A DNA stretch of 64,000 nucleotides from Marsupella aquatica. Its lineage: Eukaryota; Marchantiophyta. Made by a program: the position numbers and the translations under genes. Location: positions 17,856,001 through 17,920,000 of the forward strand of contig OZ316893.1 of assembly GCA_973895155.1 (NCBI GenBank), in the 5' to 3' direction. Below the pieces are notes generated by a model. That model had not been told where the DNA came from, searched no databases, and was given only the letters and a program-made list of their open reading frames with translations. This document shows positions 1 to 12,754 of the stretch, one piece after another; the stretch's first letter is position 1, and every line of letters starts with the position of its first letter.

Positions 1-1729
1 TCCAAGGATGGTTATCTTGGTGGGTCGTGAGGTGGAGGCAGTGGGGGAACTTCATCCGCGTTGTAAGTGTCCAATTTCATTTCTCTTTGACGTCATTGTT
101 TTTGCTAGCGACCTCGCTAGCATATCAGGTCTGACTGGGGACTACTTTTTGCAGACGCAAACCGCAATGGAGTCAGCCTTGATGCCAAATTGTACTGGAG
201 CGGAATCAGTCCATGCATCCATGAGATCCTGCCAAATGAAGAAACTAGTGGGATTGATTGAAGCATGTGAGGTGGACCAGAATCGTGTTGCGGGGCAAAT
301 TGCTGCTTTTACTGCCTACAGTGAAGGTGTTCATAGAGGCCAGGGGCCGACCATTTTTGAATTAGCATATAGGAACGCCGATGCTATGGGATCCATGGAT
401 GCTTACGAAAAGGCAGCAAATCTTTTGCTTGAGTCTTCAGCTAAGTATGAATTCTATAGAACAGTTCCATTACATGGCGATCTCCGAACAACATCCACGA
501 AGAGGAAAGGGAAAGCTTCAGCTGTAATCCACGAGAATGACTCCCACAGACATGACAAGGTGTCACGCACAACAGCTTCTCCTTCAGGACTAAAAAGGCG
601 TAATCTCTATCCTGAATTTCGCTTCGTCAATGTTTCGGAGACTTCTACGGACCCAGAAGTAGCAAATAATACAACTTCGGCAACACCTGTTGGAGGTTGT
701 TCTACTGGAGTTATGCATATTTCAGATGATGATGGTGATGATGCAAGTCGTAATGTCAATGATACCGTGAAGATGGGGACTCAACCTCAGTGTGATGTCG
801 GGGATGACCATCGGGATGCCCCCCAAAGGATCCCTTCCATCCGAGAGGTTGATGTTCCTTATGGGACCTGGCATCTCAGGCGGAGCGGTAGAGGTGCTAG
901 ACCTGTTTGCAACGGGTCGGTTGACCGAAGCGTTTTTGGAAGAGATGAATGTAGAAATCTCATCAAGGAGACTGGATGTAAGTCCGCGCAAGGGGGAATT
1001 GTTGGAGTCGCCATTCACGGGTTGCGATTATCGTCTCCACATCGCCAGTTGTTGTACTTCTGTCCTAATAATAAGTGTCACAAGAGCCGAGGACGCAGAA
1101 CTCTAGCTCAACTACCCCCCCCACCCGAGTCGCTCAAGGTTCAGCGTGGGACTTGCCTCTCCCATCCCGAGATAGAGTTTCTGCTGGGATTAGGATTCCA
1201 GATCAGTGGACTCTCCTATGTGGATGCAAATCAAGTTGGAGAGTTCCCGTCCCCCAATCGGGTCAACCTACGAATTGATGTTAACTCATTCCCCGAACAA
1301 ATTGATCTAACTAATGTGGACCGTCGGTTGAAAACTCGAAATGGTAAGGGTGCAAGACAGCGTTTCAGCAATACTCCAGAGTTGCTCAAGCGCATCATTT
1401 CCGCTACACAAGAATACATGAGAGTTGTCGGAAATGAGAAGGTAACTACCGGAAATGGATGGGGTTGGAGATACTTGATCGCCACTCACGAGACTGATTG
1501 ACAAGTTCCGCACACATATTGGGTGCAAATCTGTTGTTTCCCTTCGTGTTCTTGTGAAGACTTTTATAAGAGGCATACACGAGGGAAACCATACATGTCT
1601 TGTAAACATCTGCTGTGGGTGTATTTAAACAAGTTTTCACTCAACCTAGAGAAGGACGACCTTGTCAAACAGCCAATTCTGACTGTTGGGGAAGTGAGGA
1701 GTTTAATTCCGTTACAGATAGGGGACTAG
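1..1729 (+). pseudogene. Family T copy A: SWIM zinc-finger MULE-like transposase, 3' part
   Basis: This is the C-terminal part of a transposase-like protein whose 5' part lies outside the window. The first exon fragment (1-62) encodes the family-conserved stretch ending in WWVVRWRQWGNFI. A 92-bp intron (63-154, GTAAGT...GCAG) follows, then one long exon to TAG at 1727-1729. The C-terminus holds a SWIM finger near 1530-1615, with CxC in PSCSCED and CxH in SCKHLLW. SWIM fingers bind DNA or protein and are typical of MULE/FAR1-type proteins. The only lesion seen in about 525 codons is an in-frame TGA at 1499-1501, where copy B has a Gly codon (TDG before RIPKRYWVQ). The copy is therefore either a very young pseudogene or read through. 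Copies B and C align along the whole length. Confidence 0.72.
104..121. repeat. Intron palindrome, copy A
   Basis: Perfect inverted repeat: 7-bp arms GCTAGCG/CGCTAGC around the loop ACCT. It sits inside intron 63-154, 33 nt before the 3' splice site. First member of the palindrome family described in the findings. Confidence 0.85.
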
Positions 1730-2352
1730 TCGTTTATTGGAGATGCTAATTATAGGGTGGTGGGATGGATTACTCGAGTTTGTGGTTTCACAAATATCAA
1801 TTTGTTTTCACCGAGTGAATCATAATGTTAGCGAGGTCCACAATGGTAACTTTTATGGTGTTTGAGTTTTCTGTTTATGGTTAGCGATCTCTCTAGTCTT
1901 AGGAAGTCTACTGCATCCTGACAGAAACATCCTACTTTCATACGTGTTAATCTATCGACAAGTTTCTATAGAGTTCACGGTTTGATCATTAAAATGACGC
2001 CAGTTTTTGGCTAGCGAGATCGCTAGTCTGATCAACGGAATTTAGGACAGGATGTGACAGGATGTTTAGGGTTTAGGGAGGGAAGTTTCCCCTGAAGTTG
2101 TTATGGTAATACTCCATCGAATTGATTATCAAAGATGAACACAGTTCTATACTAGCGATATCGCTAGTCTGGGAAAGGTCCAACAGTGACTTCAAAATAA
2201 AAGTACTATGTGCGAAATGGCATTCCAGAGAAACACATAGAAATGAAAGGACCACCCAAACTTTACTTCTCATACATATTGAAAGTATATGAGGACATGC
2301 AGTTCGCTTGTAACTACAAAAATTTCAGTAAATCCACAACCTGACTCTACCC
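1730..2352. other. Noncoding spacer with three palindromes
   Basis: No convincing coding sequence. It contains TAGCGA-type palindromes at 1880-1898 (imperfect), 2009-2028 and 2151-2168. The last, ACTAGCGATATCGCTAGT, is perfect over 18 bp. All three resemble the palindrome in the copy A intron more than those of the other clusters. Confidence 0.6.
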
Positions 2353-2781
2353 TCAGGGGCTGGACGCCTTCCATGCATCGGAGTCAGTGTCTGACTCTGA
2401 ATCGTAATCCGAAGAGGCGAGGCGTTCCTCGGTCCAGTAGTCATAGATCTCCCTGTCAATCCAATACTGATCCTCTTCTGCGAGCCTCTTCCTCTTCGAT
2501 ACAACCTCGCGCTGTGTGGTATCCACCTTTGGCTTCGGTGGAGACTTTGCTGCTGGAATTAACTTTGGAGGAGTAGGTGTTCTCCTCAATGATGATGACG
2601 ATCCAACAGATTGACCGAGTTCGGTTGGGACACTGCTGCCTAAGGAGACCTTCATAGTCTCTGCATCGGGTTTCTGCTTCGGAGGAGAGTCATCTTCAAG
2701 CGGGCCATCTGTCGCCGGGTTGTAACGACGGATCTCAAGTCTCCATTTCCCCTGAGGAGGATTGCTTGGAACACCAGACAT
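2353..2781 (-). CDS. Unrecognised ORF with acidic Ser/Asp-rich C-terminus
   Basis: An open frame of 142 codons on the minus strand. It has a Pro/Lys-rich middle (PPKPK), a charged helix-like stretch (KRKRLAEEDQYW) and an acidic tail of the kind SDYDSESDTDSD. I do not recognise the family. Family M copy 1 also ends in an acidic Asp/Ser/Glu tail after a basic region, and this ORF lies where the 3' end of a minus-strand M gene would fall if elements were tandemly arrayed after T copy A. That makes it a speculative M C-terminal exon. I see no sequence match strong enough to assert it. Confidence 0.35.
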   Translation of the reverse strand: MSGVPSNPPQGKWRLEIRRYNPATDGPLEDDSPPKQKPDAETMKVSLGSSVPTELGQSVGSSSSLRRTPTPPKLIPAAKSPPKPKVDTTQREVVSKRKRLAEEDQYWIDREIYDYWTEERLASSDYDSESDTDSDAWKASSP

Positions 2782-2834
2782 TTCTCTGCACTTACGAAAC
2801 CCAAACAGTGATTAAAGAGAACAGGATTCAACAA

Positions 2835-5265
2835 ATGGAAACATTATTCACGGTGGAATACGATGAATATCATGCCTTGTCGGAGAGTTCTTCCCTTAAA
2901 ACAGCTCAAAGAATAGACCCGTGCTTACCTGAACTAGATCTGGAGAGTGTTGAGAACTTGGAACACTGATAGCAGTTCCGAATGAAAGAGATCAAGTCGG
3001 ACGCGGTGGAAGTGATCGGGAGAATGATTTGGAAGACTGGTGGTTTTTGGGCTAGCGGATTTGTTTAAGTGGACGGTTCGACGCCTTGGATTCGAGTCTG
3101 GTTCGAACAGTAAGTGTCCCGTTCACTTGCAAGTGACTTAATTAGTGTCCAAACGGCCTTAATCCTCCTTTCCTCGGTAGTAATGACACATTGATTCTTT
3201 TCACGCGGGAATCGCGAAGTACTTTTTTGTTATTACTCTTCCTCGGGTGGGAATTTTCACATGTGGAAGCCTGTACGTGGAGACCGTACCTCGTATGAGT
3301 GGCTCAATGTGTTGGCATCATTAGACTAGTGATTTCGCTGGCCTGAAGATATGTCATTTTGATCTATTGCGTTCACGGGACTAGAATCGTCCATGGGTAG
3401 CCGTCTATATTTATTGATCGAACAGGGTCTCCATGCTAGCGAGGAATATTCCAGACCTTTTTTGGGCCCCAATACAAGGTGACATCTTGCCCGTGCGAGC
3501 AAAAATTCTACTATTTGCTCGCACGTTACAATTACCCTTGAAAACATATTTTGCTTCTTCATCATTTCTTCCCCTCGTGTCACTATGCACCAAATAATCC
3601 ACGGAGAAATTGTTGTATTCTATAAGGAAGTGAGGATTGGTGACAATATTGTGATACTTTAGGACGTGTTTGTGAACATTTGCTGGTGTAGCGATCACCC
3701 GGGAATATGTGTTTTATAGTTGGAGTTTCCGATTCTCCAACTAAGTTGCTGACCCTTCCTCGGCCTGCTTCATCTTGCAAAAGATTTGCTTCTAGCTCAC
3801 TAATAAGGCGGTAATCGTAGTAAGCGTGACTATCAAATAATTTCAGGGCTCTGAAGAGTCACCCGTGGTAGAGAAGAATGATCGTGAGAAAGTGTTTCAA
3901 GCAAGATCCTTTGGTTTTGCCTTGGGTGATAGCGAGCACATGTGTGTGTAGATAAATTCGGACGCTCACGGGTGAGAAACCATTGTGTTAACTATAGTAT
4001 ATTCACTTCATTCATGGGGAATTATACTACCACATCGATTAGCATGTGCGGCGGTTATGTTCGTAGTCCATCAACGCAATATGATCTGCTCTGCAACGTC
4101 TGAATAACGACAAGCGCACAAGATGCCCCTTCATCCGCAGGGACTATACCGTCGCAATAGAGAGTGTTATTCGGTCTGAAGCTTCCTATCTGTCCATCAC
4201 CAAATTAAGTATTCAGCTTGCTGCCGCTGTTTGCTTTTGAATTGATTAACGTGCATGTCCATTAAAGCGAGGACTTCATGCTCTACGTATAACGTCTGGA
4301 AGAGCTTTGTGAATGTGAAGTCCCATCAGGATGCGAACAAGGGATCCGGACAATATCTCTAACTTGTAGTGGATGTAGAATCCTTATATAAGTAAGCGCT
4401 TGGTTCATTGTTGTGTTCTTGTTCTAACATGCCCCTAAACTGACAATGCAACCCTTTTAGACTTGGGCTTGTTAGTGCATTTTTTTTTACTGAACCAGAG
4501 TATCATTCAAGCTCGGCCGCGCCCTAGAAGAGTTGTCGATCGTAAGAGCTGCAATGGCCTCCGATACGAGTTCGCGTTCTGAGAGTTGAGAGCATATCCA
4601 CATGCATCAGACTACAATTTGACTCGGATCAAGGACACGGGCGCAGATTGAGTCACTGTCCAGCCCCAGTACAATGGAGTCGAGGTCTTTATGTGACAAG
4701 ACCTGCTCGTCCATAACAACTTTCAGTTTAGAGTAGTTAGGTCTCAAGCTCGCTGATCTTTGGCAGCTGGAGTGAAGCGATCCAGGTTGAATTGATAGTT
4801 GGTTTTGCAGTCCTCATTTATGCTAGCAGATTCTAGATCGACCGAGCCAACGATTGAAGGTATCCCATAATCGTGGCGTGGATCTTGAGTTTCATCGTTT
4901 CTCTTGGTATATTGGAAAGCCTAGGCATATCCAACACCTCTTTGTATTGGAAGTATCGATCTTGGCTATACTCCTTCCTCTTCGGTGAGTTGATAAATTA
5001 TCTTCTCGGCTAGAATTTGCCTACAAAAGTTGTTCAATACACCCGGTCATCGTTTCTTTGCATGTTCAACAATTCGAATGACCTGGTCTGATCAAGTCTT
5101 GCTTCGGTGAACATCTTACATGCTTGACCGAGGTCACATATATCCTTATTTTATTTCAATTGTTAATTTCCCAAAAGTTGTAAGTTTCAAGGACTTGGAG
5201 CATGACAGCTTTTGATTTAGGCTTGCTATAGTGTGTTAGTAACAATTGTCAAATGATTTGGACAG
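2835..5265. other. No recognisable gene; degenerate palindromes
   Basis: Short open frames on the minus strand at 3326-3783 switch frame repeatedly and resemble no family I know. An imperfect palindrome lies at 3325-3342 (ACTAGTGATTTCGCTGGC). Half-sites such as GCTAGCG occur at 3051 and 3433. Nothing else is recognised as far as the CPN60 relic at 5266. Confidence 0.5.
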
Positions 5266-5886
5266 ATGCCTGCGTACATCGTAGCCCAAAATGCTGGAGT
5301 GGAAGGGGCAGTTATGGTGGGCAAGCTTCTGGAACCGCAAAGCATAGAGATTGGACACGATGAGGCAAGAGGTGTAACTTTACTCTTTCTTACTACAAAT
5401 GATTTCTTCGTGTTCTGTTATGATTAGAGAGATGCAGCAGCTGAAAATAATGAGCCGTCGCAGTAGTGGCATTGCTGAATAAATTAAGCAATTATAGTCG
5501 ATGAATTGGTTGTGCCCCTTTCACGCGGCGTGGTTGGTGTAAAATTTAGAAGGATTCGGTCTCACTATAATTGTTTGTAATTGTAATACAAATTCTGGTG
5601 TACCTTGAGTTGTGCAGCTTGCAAAAATCTGGGAAAAGGCTCTAGTAGAAATAGGCAGAGCTCCTAGTAGAGAAGGGAAAACCTTTAGAAGAGAGCTCAA
5701 CTCTGTCCTAGTTAGGTGGATTTGCTTTGTTGAGAATGGAATTTTTGGGGAGTTATCCCTACCTTGGTTTGATGTAGATGAGTCAACTCTTCTTGATGCC
5801 TATCGTTAGATTTTTTCTCGTATTTGGTTTTTACACCCTCACGTGTAGATGTGGATATGGCCAACGCTGGCATGATTGATCCAGTG
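5266..5886 (+). pseudogene. CPN60 (HSP60) chaperonin gene fragment, two exons
   Basis: Two short exons resemble the C-terminal part of the organellar group I chaperonin CPN60, which folds proteins in mitochondria or plastids. Exon 1 (about 5266-5373, after ...GACAG) encodes IAQNAGVEGAVMVGKLLE, a very conserved CPN60 stretch, and continues to a GTGTAAC donor. Exon 2 (about 5850-5886, after ...GTGTAG) encodes VDMANAGMIDPV, matching the segment that follows in CPN60 (YVDMVKAGIIDP). The similarity then stops, and no other CPN60 exon is seen nearby. This is a captured or decayed gene fragment, not a working gene. Sequence resemblance and the plausible exon junction are the only evidence. Confidence 0.6.
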
Positions 5887-6428
5887 ATCATCGAGTTGCC
5901 AAACAATGATTTCCCTGCATTTCCATACGGCCAGGACAACAAAGTGTACTGGAGTGTGAATGAGTATATAGATTTTTTTATCTACCTGGACATGCCTCTC
6001 ACATTTATTTTTGTATATTCTAAGACTATTGCATTCTTGAAAGATCGTCATTACTCTTAATTGAAACCAAGTTATATCACTTTTGCGCATTTTCCGTACC
6101 AAATATAGCAATAGAGAAAGGGAGATAGGAAAATACATCTTTGGACGGAGGTAGGGTCCTAGCCCAAGAACCATGCACTTACCGGTCTGCCCTGTTGTTA
6201 GCGTTTGATTGCAGAAATGAAACAACAACAATTCATTGCACCTCATGGAGTCGCCTGCATTTGGTGCTGGTCGATCTGATCGTGGGTTGTGGTGCTCACA
6301 GAGGAAGCCCAGAACACCTGAGTTCAATCATAAGATGACAAGGACAGCACTTTGGGTGGATGTCTACTCTTCTCTAGCATGGGCGAAGGCAAGGCTCAAA
6401 TTGATTACTCAAGGTAGATTGGAATCTC
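5887..6428. other. No recognisable gene
   Basis: Unassigned sequence between the CPN60 and PPR relics. Short open frames run through it on both strands without recognisable motifs. Confidence 0.5.
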
Positions 6429-7085
6429 GTGCATATGGAATTGTGGGCCCCGTTATCCGGCAGATGTCTGGCGTGGCAAAAATTGCTTGGGGCTTGTAGA
6501 ACTTATGGTAATGTGGAGCTGGGTGAACAGGCCGCTAACGAGGTTTTCAATTTGGAACCCGGTAAGTCCTCTACATATGTGCTGCTCTCCAATATCTATG
6601 CAGCAGTTGGGAAGTGGGAGAAGGTGGCATCTGTGCACGCTATGATGCAAGAGAGAGGTGTTCGGAAGGAACCAGGATGTAGTTGGATTGAAGTTGATAA
6701 CAAGATCCATGAATTTGTTGTCGGGGATACATCTCACCCAGAAGCGGAGGCGATCTATACCTAGCTGAATAAATTGAGTGAAAAATTGAAGGCTGAAGAC
6801 TACATTCCGGATACCAAGCTTGTGTTGCATGATATTAATGAGGAGGATAAAGAGCTAGCTCTTTGCTCTCATATTGAGAAGTTGGCTATTGTTTACGGAC
6901 TTATGCACCTACTTTTGGGAGAACCAATTCGTATAAGTAAGAACCTTCGGGTGTGTTCAGATTGCCAGTCAGCAACCAAGTATATCTCTAAGGTGACCGA
7001 ACGCGAGATTATTGCAAGGGATGCAAATCGTTTCCACCATTTTTAAGATGGAGAGTGTTCTTGTGGTTGGAGAATGGTGAACAGT
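6429..7085 (+). pseudogene. PPR protein E/E+/DYW C-terminal fragment
   Basis: Encodes the C-terminus of a PLS-class pentatricopeptide repeat protein, the plant organelle RNA-editing factors. Visible pieces are LLGACRTYGNVELGE and YVLLSNIYAAVGKWEKV (E motif), GCSWIEVDNKIHEFVVGD (E+), and the DYW cytidine-deaminase region with KNLRVCSDC and REIIARDANRFHHF. Lesions are clear. There is a TAG at 6762-6764, an Ile where the deaminase motif normally reads SHSEKLA, a TAA where FHHFK should continue at 7045, and the terminal DYW is lost, leaving GECSCGW. No PPR repeats precede it. This is a truncated pseudogene, perhaps captured by a mobile element. Confidence 0.85.
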
Positions 7086-8899
7086 TTCCTTGTATTGTTT
7101 CACAAGGCAGACGAAGCTGTTTGTCACTCCTTTTAACTTATTTTAATGTCTTACCATAGAGGACTAAGACCAATGGTGGACATGAGCTGGTAAGTTTCTC
7201 AGCTTTTTTAGAGCACCATGTCACTTCCCTAAAGTCGTTTATGCTGTGTGACGACGTGGTTTCACTGCCGCTCATCCATTGAAATACATGTCATAATACA
7301 GAGCGTAGAAACCTAAGAGGTGATGTCCCTTTGCTCATAAACCATTACCATGGTGCACCTGTATACTGTGTGCTTACCGAGAAAAAGAAGCAAAAACGAT
7401 GGGTGCTCAATAATCTCTGCCTGTGTACGTTGGGGTTACCCCAACCCTGTTGTCTCATAAAGTCAACCGAGACATTTTATCTGACCTCTTGTTTTTTATT
7501 TCTACCTTCATGGTGTCTGACTGTTGCAAATGGAACTTTGCTTTTTCCATTTGATTGTTATGCTCAATTTTTGTTGCTTTTCTTTTCTACTCCTCTTATA
7601 CTTACCCTCCAAAGAGTGAGGACAGGTCACAACTGGCTGTGTTCTATATATGTATCTTTCTGCGTCATGTCGTAGGGACAAACTGAGCTTCTTACCTGGG
7701 AGGCTGCTACTTATGGGAAGGAATCCTTTCTATAGACTGGCGCTTTTGACCCTGCCAGTAAGAAATAGAAAATTAAGTGATAAATGACATATTTTCAAGC
7801 TCCCTTCCTTCCATGGCTATAAGCAGCCATTAGGTGAATCCACAAGTGTCAGTTGCTAGTGTTGAAGAAACGCCAACTGACTTTGCTGTTGAGATGTTTT
7901 GACCCAAGTACGGAAAGGCACTTGAGAAAATAGTCACTTGGAATTGTCAACGAGCATGGCTAGAACAAATCTTCAAATGCAAAACTGAAACCGCACAGGA
8001 GGAAACCTATTACGAGTAAACTGCTATCAGTTGTCTTTGACACATCATGGGCATGTTCTGGATAGTCCTCTTGGGCTAGAAAGCATTCGTAGGACTGACA
8101 AACTGGTCTACAAAGCTGTTGTAGTGTGTAACCAAGCTGTAGATATTTCTAAAGGAAAATGTGGCCCAAATGCTAATCCCTTGACTTCTAGAGGTCACAG
8201 AGATCTTATTTTGGTTGTTATGGCCAACCGCATATTATTCCTTTTGTGATGTGAATTTTTACATTCCTATAATCTGCCTATTCAGCTTGTCTTTCTTCAG
8301 TCTTGGTGTATTTTACGATGGATGTAATTGTTTCTCCCAAAGAGTCCTTCAGATATCTTGTCTGTCTGAAATCTTTTACTTCCATGCCGACTTTGTAAAC
8401 TCTTTGCCCCCCTGGGTCTTGTCGTTTCGGAATTTGGGGGCTTCCATATGCTTGAATATTCAGCTCTTAGTGCCGATGGTTTTCTCTTGACCATCAACAT
8501 TCGGCCAAAGGGTGTCTTTGCAATCATAGTAGATACGTGTACAGTCTTGAATTGGAGTCAATGCATTTTGGTGCCTGACTAAAACATTGTTGATGCAGAA
8601 AAAGAGAGGAGGTTCGCCACTTGCTACAAGAATCACCGCAATCGCTTGATGATGAAATGAATGTTGCATTGCAAGATGGCGGGATTCCTGGGGATCCTAA
8701 TATGATCCTGCACTGAGTTTGTGTGACATATATAGTTCAATGTGGCACTGAAATTGTGATTGTATTCTCATATTGGAATGTTGCAGAACCACAGAATTTT
8801 CCAAGAAATGAAAGGAGTACGCAAGAAGGGTGACCAGCACTATCTTTGGGCCTGTGCGTCGGAGTGAAAAGTTGAGCAAGAATCTAGGTCGTACCTACA
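7086..8899. other. No recognisable gene
   Basis: AT-rich sequence with only short, motif-free open frames. A possible exon near 8594-8705 encodes a short Arg-rich stretch of no recognised family. It could belong to the gene that starts at about 8900, but no conserved motif supports this. Confidence 0.4.
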
Positions 8900-11800
8900 A
8901 TGGCAGAATGTGGAGATGAGATGGATCCTGCACAGGTGGGTGCAGATACCAGACAAGAAGATGCAGATGATGAGTATTTTCCAGAGGAAATGGATGAGGA
9001 TGGGGGTTATGAAGATGAATACATTGCAGAGCAGCCCCAAAAGAAACAAGTAAGTAGTTTTCCCGACAAGGTATTGAGTTAAACTCTCTTCTTTAGAGGT
9101 TTCATGACTCCCTTACACATATGTACAATGCTTAGTTTGTGACATTGTAGTTGGTGATGTGATGCAGCGTCCTATGAGTTCTGTTTTGCCTGCAAAGCCT
9201 GTGCATGCACCATACCAGCAAGGGGGGCTGACCTCTGATCAAGGTTGGCGAGGTGGTAGTAGCGGTAGATCCCAGGCTGGTGCCCAATACTATGGCAGGG
9301 GGCAGAGTAGCAATTATGCTCGTAATAGAGGTAGAGCAAGTCCAAACCACAATCTCGTGGGTACGGACATCCACCTCAACCATGGAGATGTGAGTATATC
9401 TATATGTTAGTTCTTTGTTAATTAGTAGCACTTGTGAATTTCAGATTGCATAGCAATGTTTGACATTGTTTGGGATTGAATTCATACAACATGAAATTCA
9501 TTTCATCTGCCATTGCATGCAGATTCCGCCCAACCTGATTGGGCAAATGCTGGTAATGATAAGTTTCAATGTCCACCAGGACAGACATGGGTTGAACTAG
9601 GTTGGGAGGATGGTGATGGGTCCTGGAATCAACAAGACTAGGAAGGTGGTGAAGGTAATTGGCAAGGCTTTCAGAACACAGTACCTACAAATGCCGGAAG
9701 AGAGGTAAATAATGTATGAAGTAGTTTGCAATGGAAGAACTCATTTCATCTGTAGTCCATTCATGTGGGTATACTCTGTACATGTATAATGATAGCAAAT
9801 TATGTGTGCAAGTTGGACAGTCAAACCGTTGACGCAAGTATTCACTAATGTCCCTATGCAGATGCAACACAAAAGGGGGACATGTATTTTGGAATGTTGA
9901 CTTGTTTCCCTCAACTGATTTACTAAGTTATCAGTACATATGTTTGCACATGCCTAGCTAGAAAGTGACAACATTTGTGCCCTGTACTAGGCTGGACAGG
10001 TGGTCCAAGGTCGCAACAATTCTAGAGTGCAGTCCCTACACAAATGTCTACTGGCAGAGCTACAGGTATATATAATCGTTCAATTTATGTTGAAGAGATG
10101 CATTGAATGGTGCCAATAGGTGTTTGTAATAAATAGTTCTGGTGTATATAGTTCTCAAGCATGAATGGCATTGTATTTGCCAAGGTGACTTCAGAACCCC
10201 AGGTAGGGTGAATCAGGGGGTGCCCATTAATATTACACCGCCCAGTATTGCAGAGAGCAATGCACAAGGGGAGGTGAAGAAGAAAGGGACAATAAAGTTG
10301 AATGAGAGACAATGGATGGATGCTGAGTGTCCTCGCAAAAACCGATGGCATGCTGATTTGAAAGCTAAAGTATTGCGCTGGTTAGATGTGAGTGTTATTA
10401 ATTTTAAAAAGTTACATCCAAAAGATTGGAAGACTGTATGTGAAAATGTTGCTATCAAATGGAATTAGTGGGCAGTGATGATAGCGTAGACATAGGTTGC
10501 CTAGAAAGTACAATAGGTAAAATCATTAAACAAGATAGATGGAGAATGCATAAGGCTTGGAAGGATGGTGGGGAGAAGCCAAATATGCCTCCACCAGCAA
10601 GTTGTGATGATAAAGTGTGGACAAAATTACTAGCTTATTTTATGACCGATGCTACAAAAAAGAAGAGTTCATAGATGATCGAGGCCAGGTTGAGTATCAG
10701 AACCCTAATCTGACAGGAAGGATTGGCACTGCACCGATCGCAAAATGCTTGGTAAGAATCAATGGCAAGTTATGTAATTCATGCTACACTATGTTGACCT
10801 GTTGACTTTGTTTTTCATTGGAAAATGATAACGTGTGCTTTTCATGCATGTGCAGAAAGCCCAATTGGGGCAAAGCCCTTCAAAAGAAGAGTTGAGGGCT
10901 GAAATTGTGAACAACAGGGCATGTGAGGCATCTGAATCCTCCAAGCATGTAAGTCAAATGAGTTCTAATTGGTAATTGAATGACCTGTGTTGAATTTTAG
11001 GTGTACAGATATCATTGATTGTGCATATATTGCCCAACATTCATATGGAGTGATTCACTATTGCCTTGTGTCATGTAGAGAAGTGGATCTTCACTTATGG
11101 AGATAAGTGATTGTTTAAAGGCTATGGAAACATGTCTTCCACAGATCAATGAACGTTTGAATTCATTGACTGACTTGTTCCATGTGAACTTCAAGACATT
11201 AATGGAAGCCGTTGTATCGGTGAGAGATAAAATTGATTGCAATTCTGCAAGAGTTCCACCATCACCACTTGAGGTGGCAAAGTCTATGTACTCTTCTGGC
11301 ATGCCAACGACATGTAGGTTTGAAGGTAAGGCCCTATAACTTTGTGAGATCATATGATTATAAAATCTAGATTGTTTGACATAGTGTATGAATGTGTTAT
11401 TTTTAGTAACATAGATTGTGGTTGTTGTGCCCATAGAGAATAAGATAGGTGCTGCAAAGAAGAAGTATGATCACCTGGCAAATAGTCGCTGCAATTTAGA
11501 GGCAACAAAGTTGCAGTCTGTACCTGCAACTAATTTGACAAATGAGAGTCAACCATGTTTGGTTGAGGATGAGATTGGGAAGAGATTGGATGATATCAAT
11601 GTTGGGGCAAAGGAGGATATTAGCAAACGTGACAATGATACCATTGAGCCAGATTCATGTGATGTGGAGCAAGGTTTGTGCTATGTAGATCTTGATCCCA
11701 TTGCAGAGATAAATGATTTGCAGAATGTGTCATTGTCAACTACAGGTGTGCCTCTTGTTGTGATAAATCCAACCGAAGAGTTAGTTGGTATGGCACTTCC

Positions 11801-12254
11801 AGGTGACGAACCTGCTACTGTGACAGTCCCAACAGAGAAACCTGCTGAGCCTAGCTTCACTACTATGAAGAGAGGAAACATGTGCACACGAAGCAAGTCT
11901 ACTGCTAGGAGCAGAGCCACGTCAAAGGTTTTATACAAACCTCCAAGATCGGTGTTGGCAAAAAGATCTAAGGTGGAAGTGGGGAAGGCACCTAATGCTG
12001 AGGGACAAAGTGGCTTGTTAGCTGTTGATGAAAGTGGAACACGAGTAGGATTTGGCAAAGTGCAAGTTGGTTCTACAACGTTCTATGGCAAGAGGATTCC
12101 CCCAGGTTATTCAGTAGTGTTAATCATGCTACTAGTGAAACCTAAAGTTGTTCTTCCCATTCCAAACACAAATGATGATCCTCCTCAGAAGACACTTGGA
12201 GATGTTGCAGGTTCTTTGGTATTATGGCCAAGCAAGTACATAGAGGATCCATAA
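8900..12254 (+). CDS. Multi-exon transposon-type gene, weakly Ptta/En/Spm-like
   Basis: Likely exons are 8900-9051, 9168-9389, 9523-9704, about 10195-10751, 10856-10948, 11079-11325 and 11437-12254, most bounded by GT and AG. The order is an acidic start (DDEYFPEEMDEDGG), a Gly/Arg/Gln-rich stretch, a Trp-rich charged domain (KNRWHADLKAKVLRWLDV ... WRMHKAWKDGG), a helical part and a long low-complexity C-terminus ending IEDP. The Trp/charged domain and the APIAK motif are reminiscent of the plant Ptta/En/Spm transposase-associated family; this is a weak assignment. A TAG in exon 3 (after NQQD) and a frame change near 10468 suggest decay or unresolved splicing. The gene ends 860 bp before a CACTA terminus, so it was probably carried by that element. 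Confidence 0.45.
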
Positions 12255-12754
12255 TAATGTCATGTCATTGTTTGTTTGTAGTATAGTGTGAGTCATGCTT
12301 TGTAGATTTTAGAATTCAAGAAGCAATGCATTATCATGTTTGATAATTGATAGTATCATGCATTTGCTTTCAATTATTTCAAACAATTATCAGTTTACAA
12401 GTTCTTGTTTTCTCTGAAGTACATTGATGACATTGTAAATTGTTCCATTGTAATTGAATTGATCCTCTTTCAGCAATATTGTGATTCTGTTTTATTCTTA
12501 TGAATGTTTTATGTAGGATCTGCTTATATCATGCTTTGTTTCATGTGTATGTCATTCATGCTCTGTTTATTTCTTGTATTCCATGTGTTATACTTCTAAA
12601 GTGATATGAGCATGAGTGTTTCTATGTATTGCAATGTGGAGTGCTCATGAACTCTCCTTATGAACTGTTACACAATTCATTATTCATGGTTACAACTTCC
12701 CTAAATCTCATCATTATTAGTTATGAACATGACTATATAGAGACCCAAATGGTT

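Noticed and set aside
2353-2781. Firm assignment of this ORF as the C-terminus of a third family M copy
   Set aside because: Only the acidic tail and position agree. No aligned motif supports it, so it is kept as an unrecognised ORF.
3040-3115. A tRNA gene suggested by GGTTCGA-like boxes
   Set aside because: No consistent acceptor and anticodon stems could be paired.
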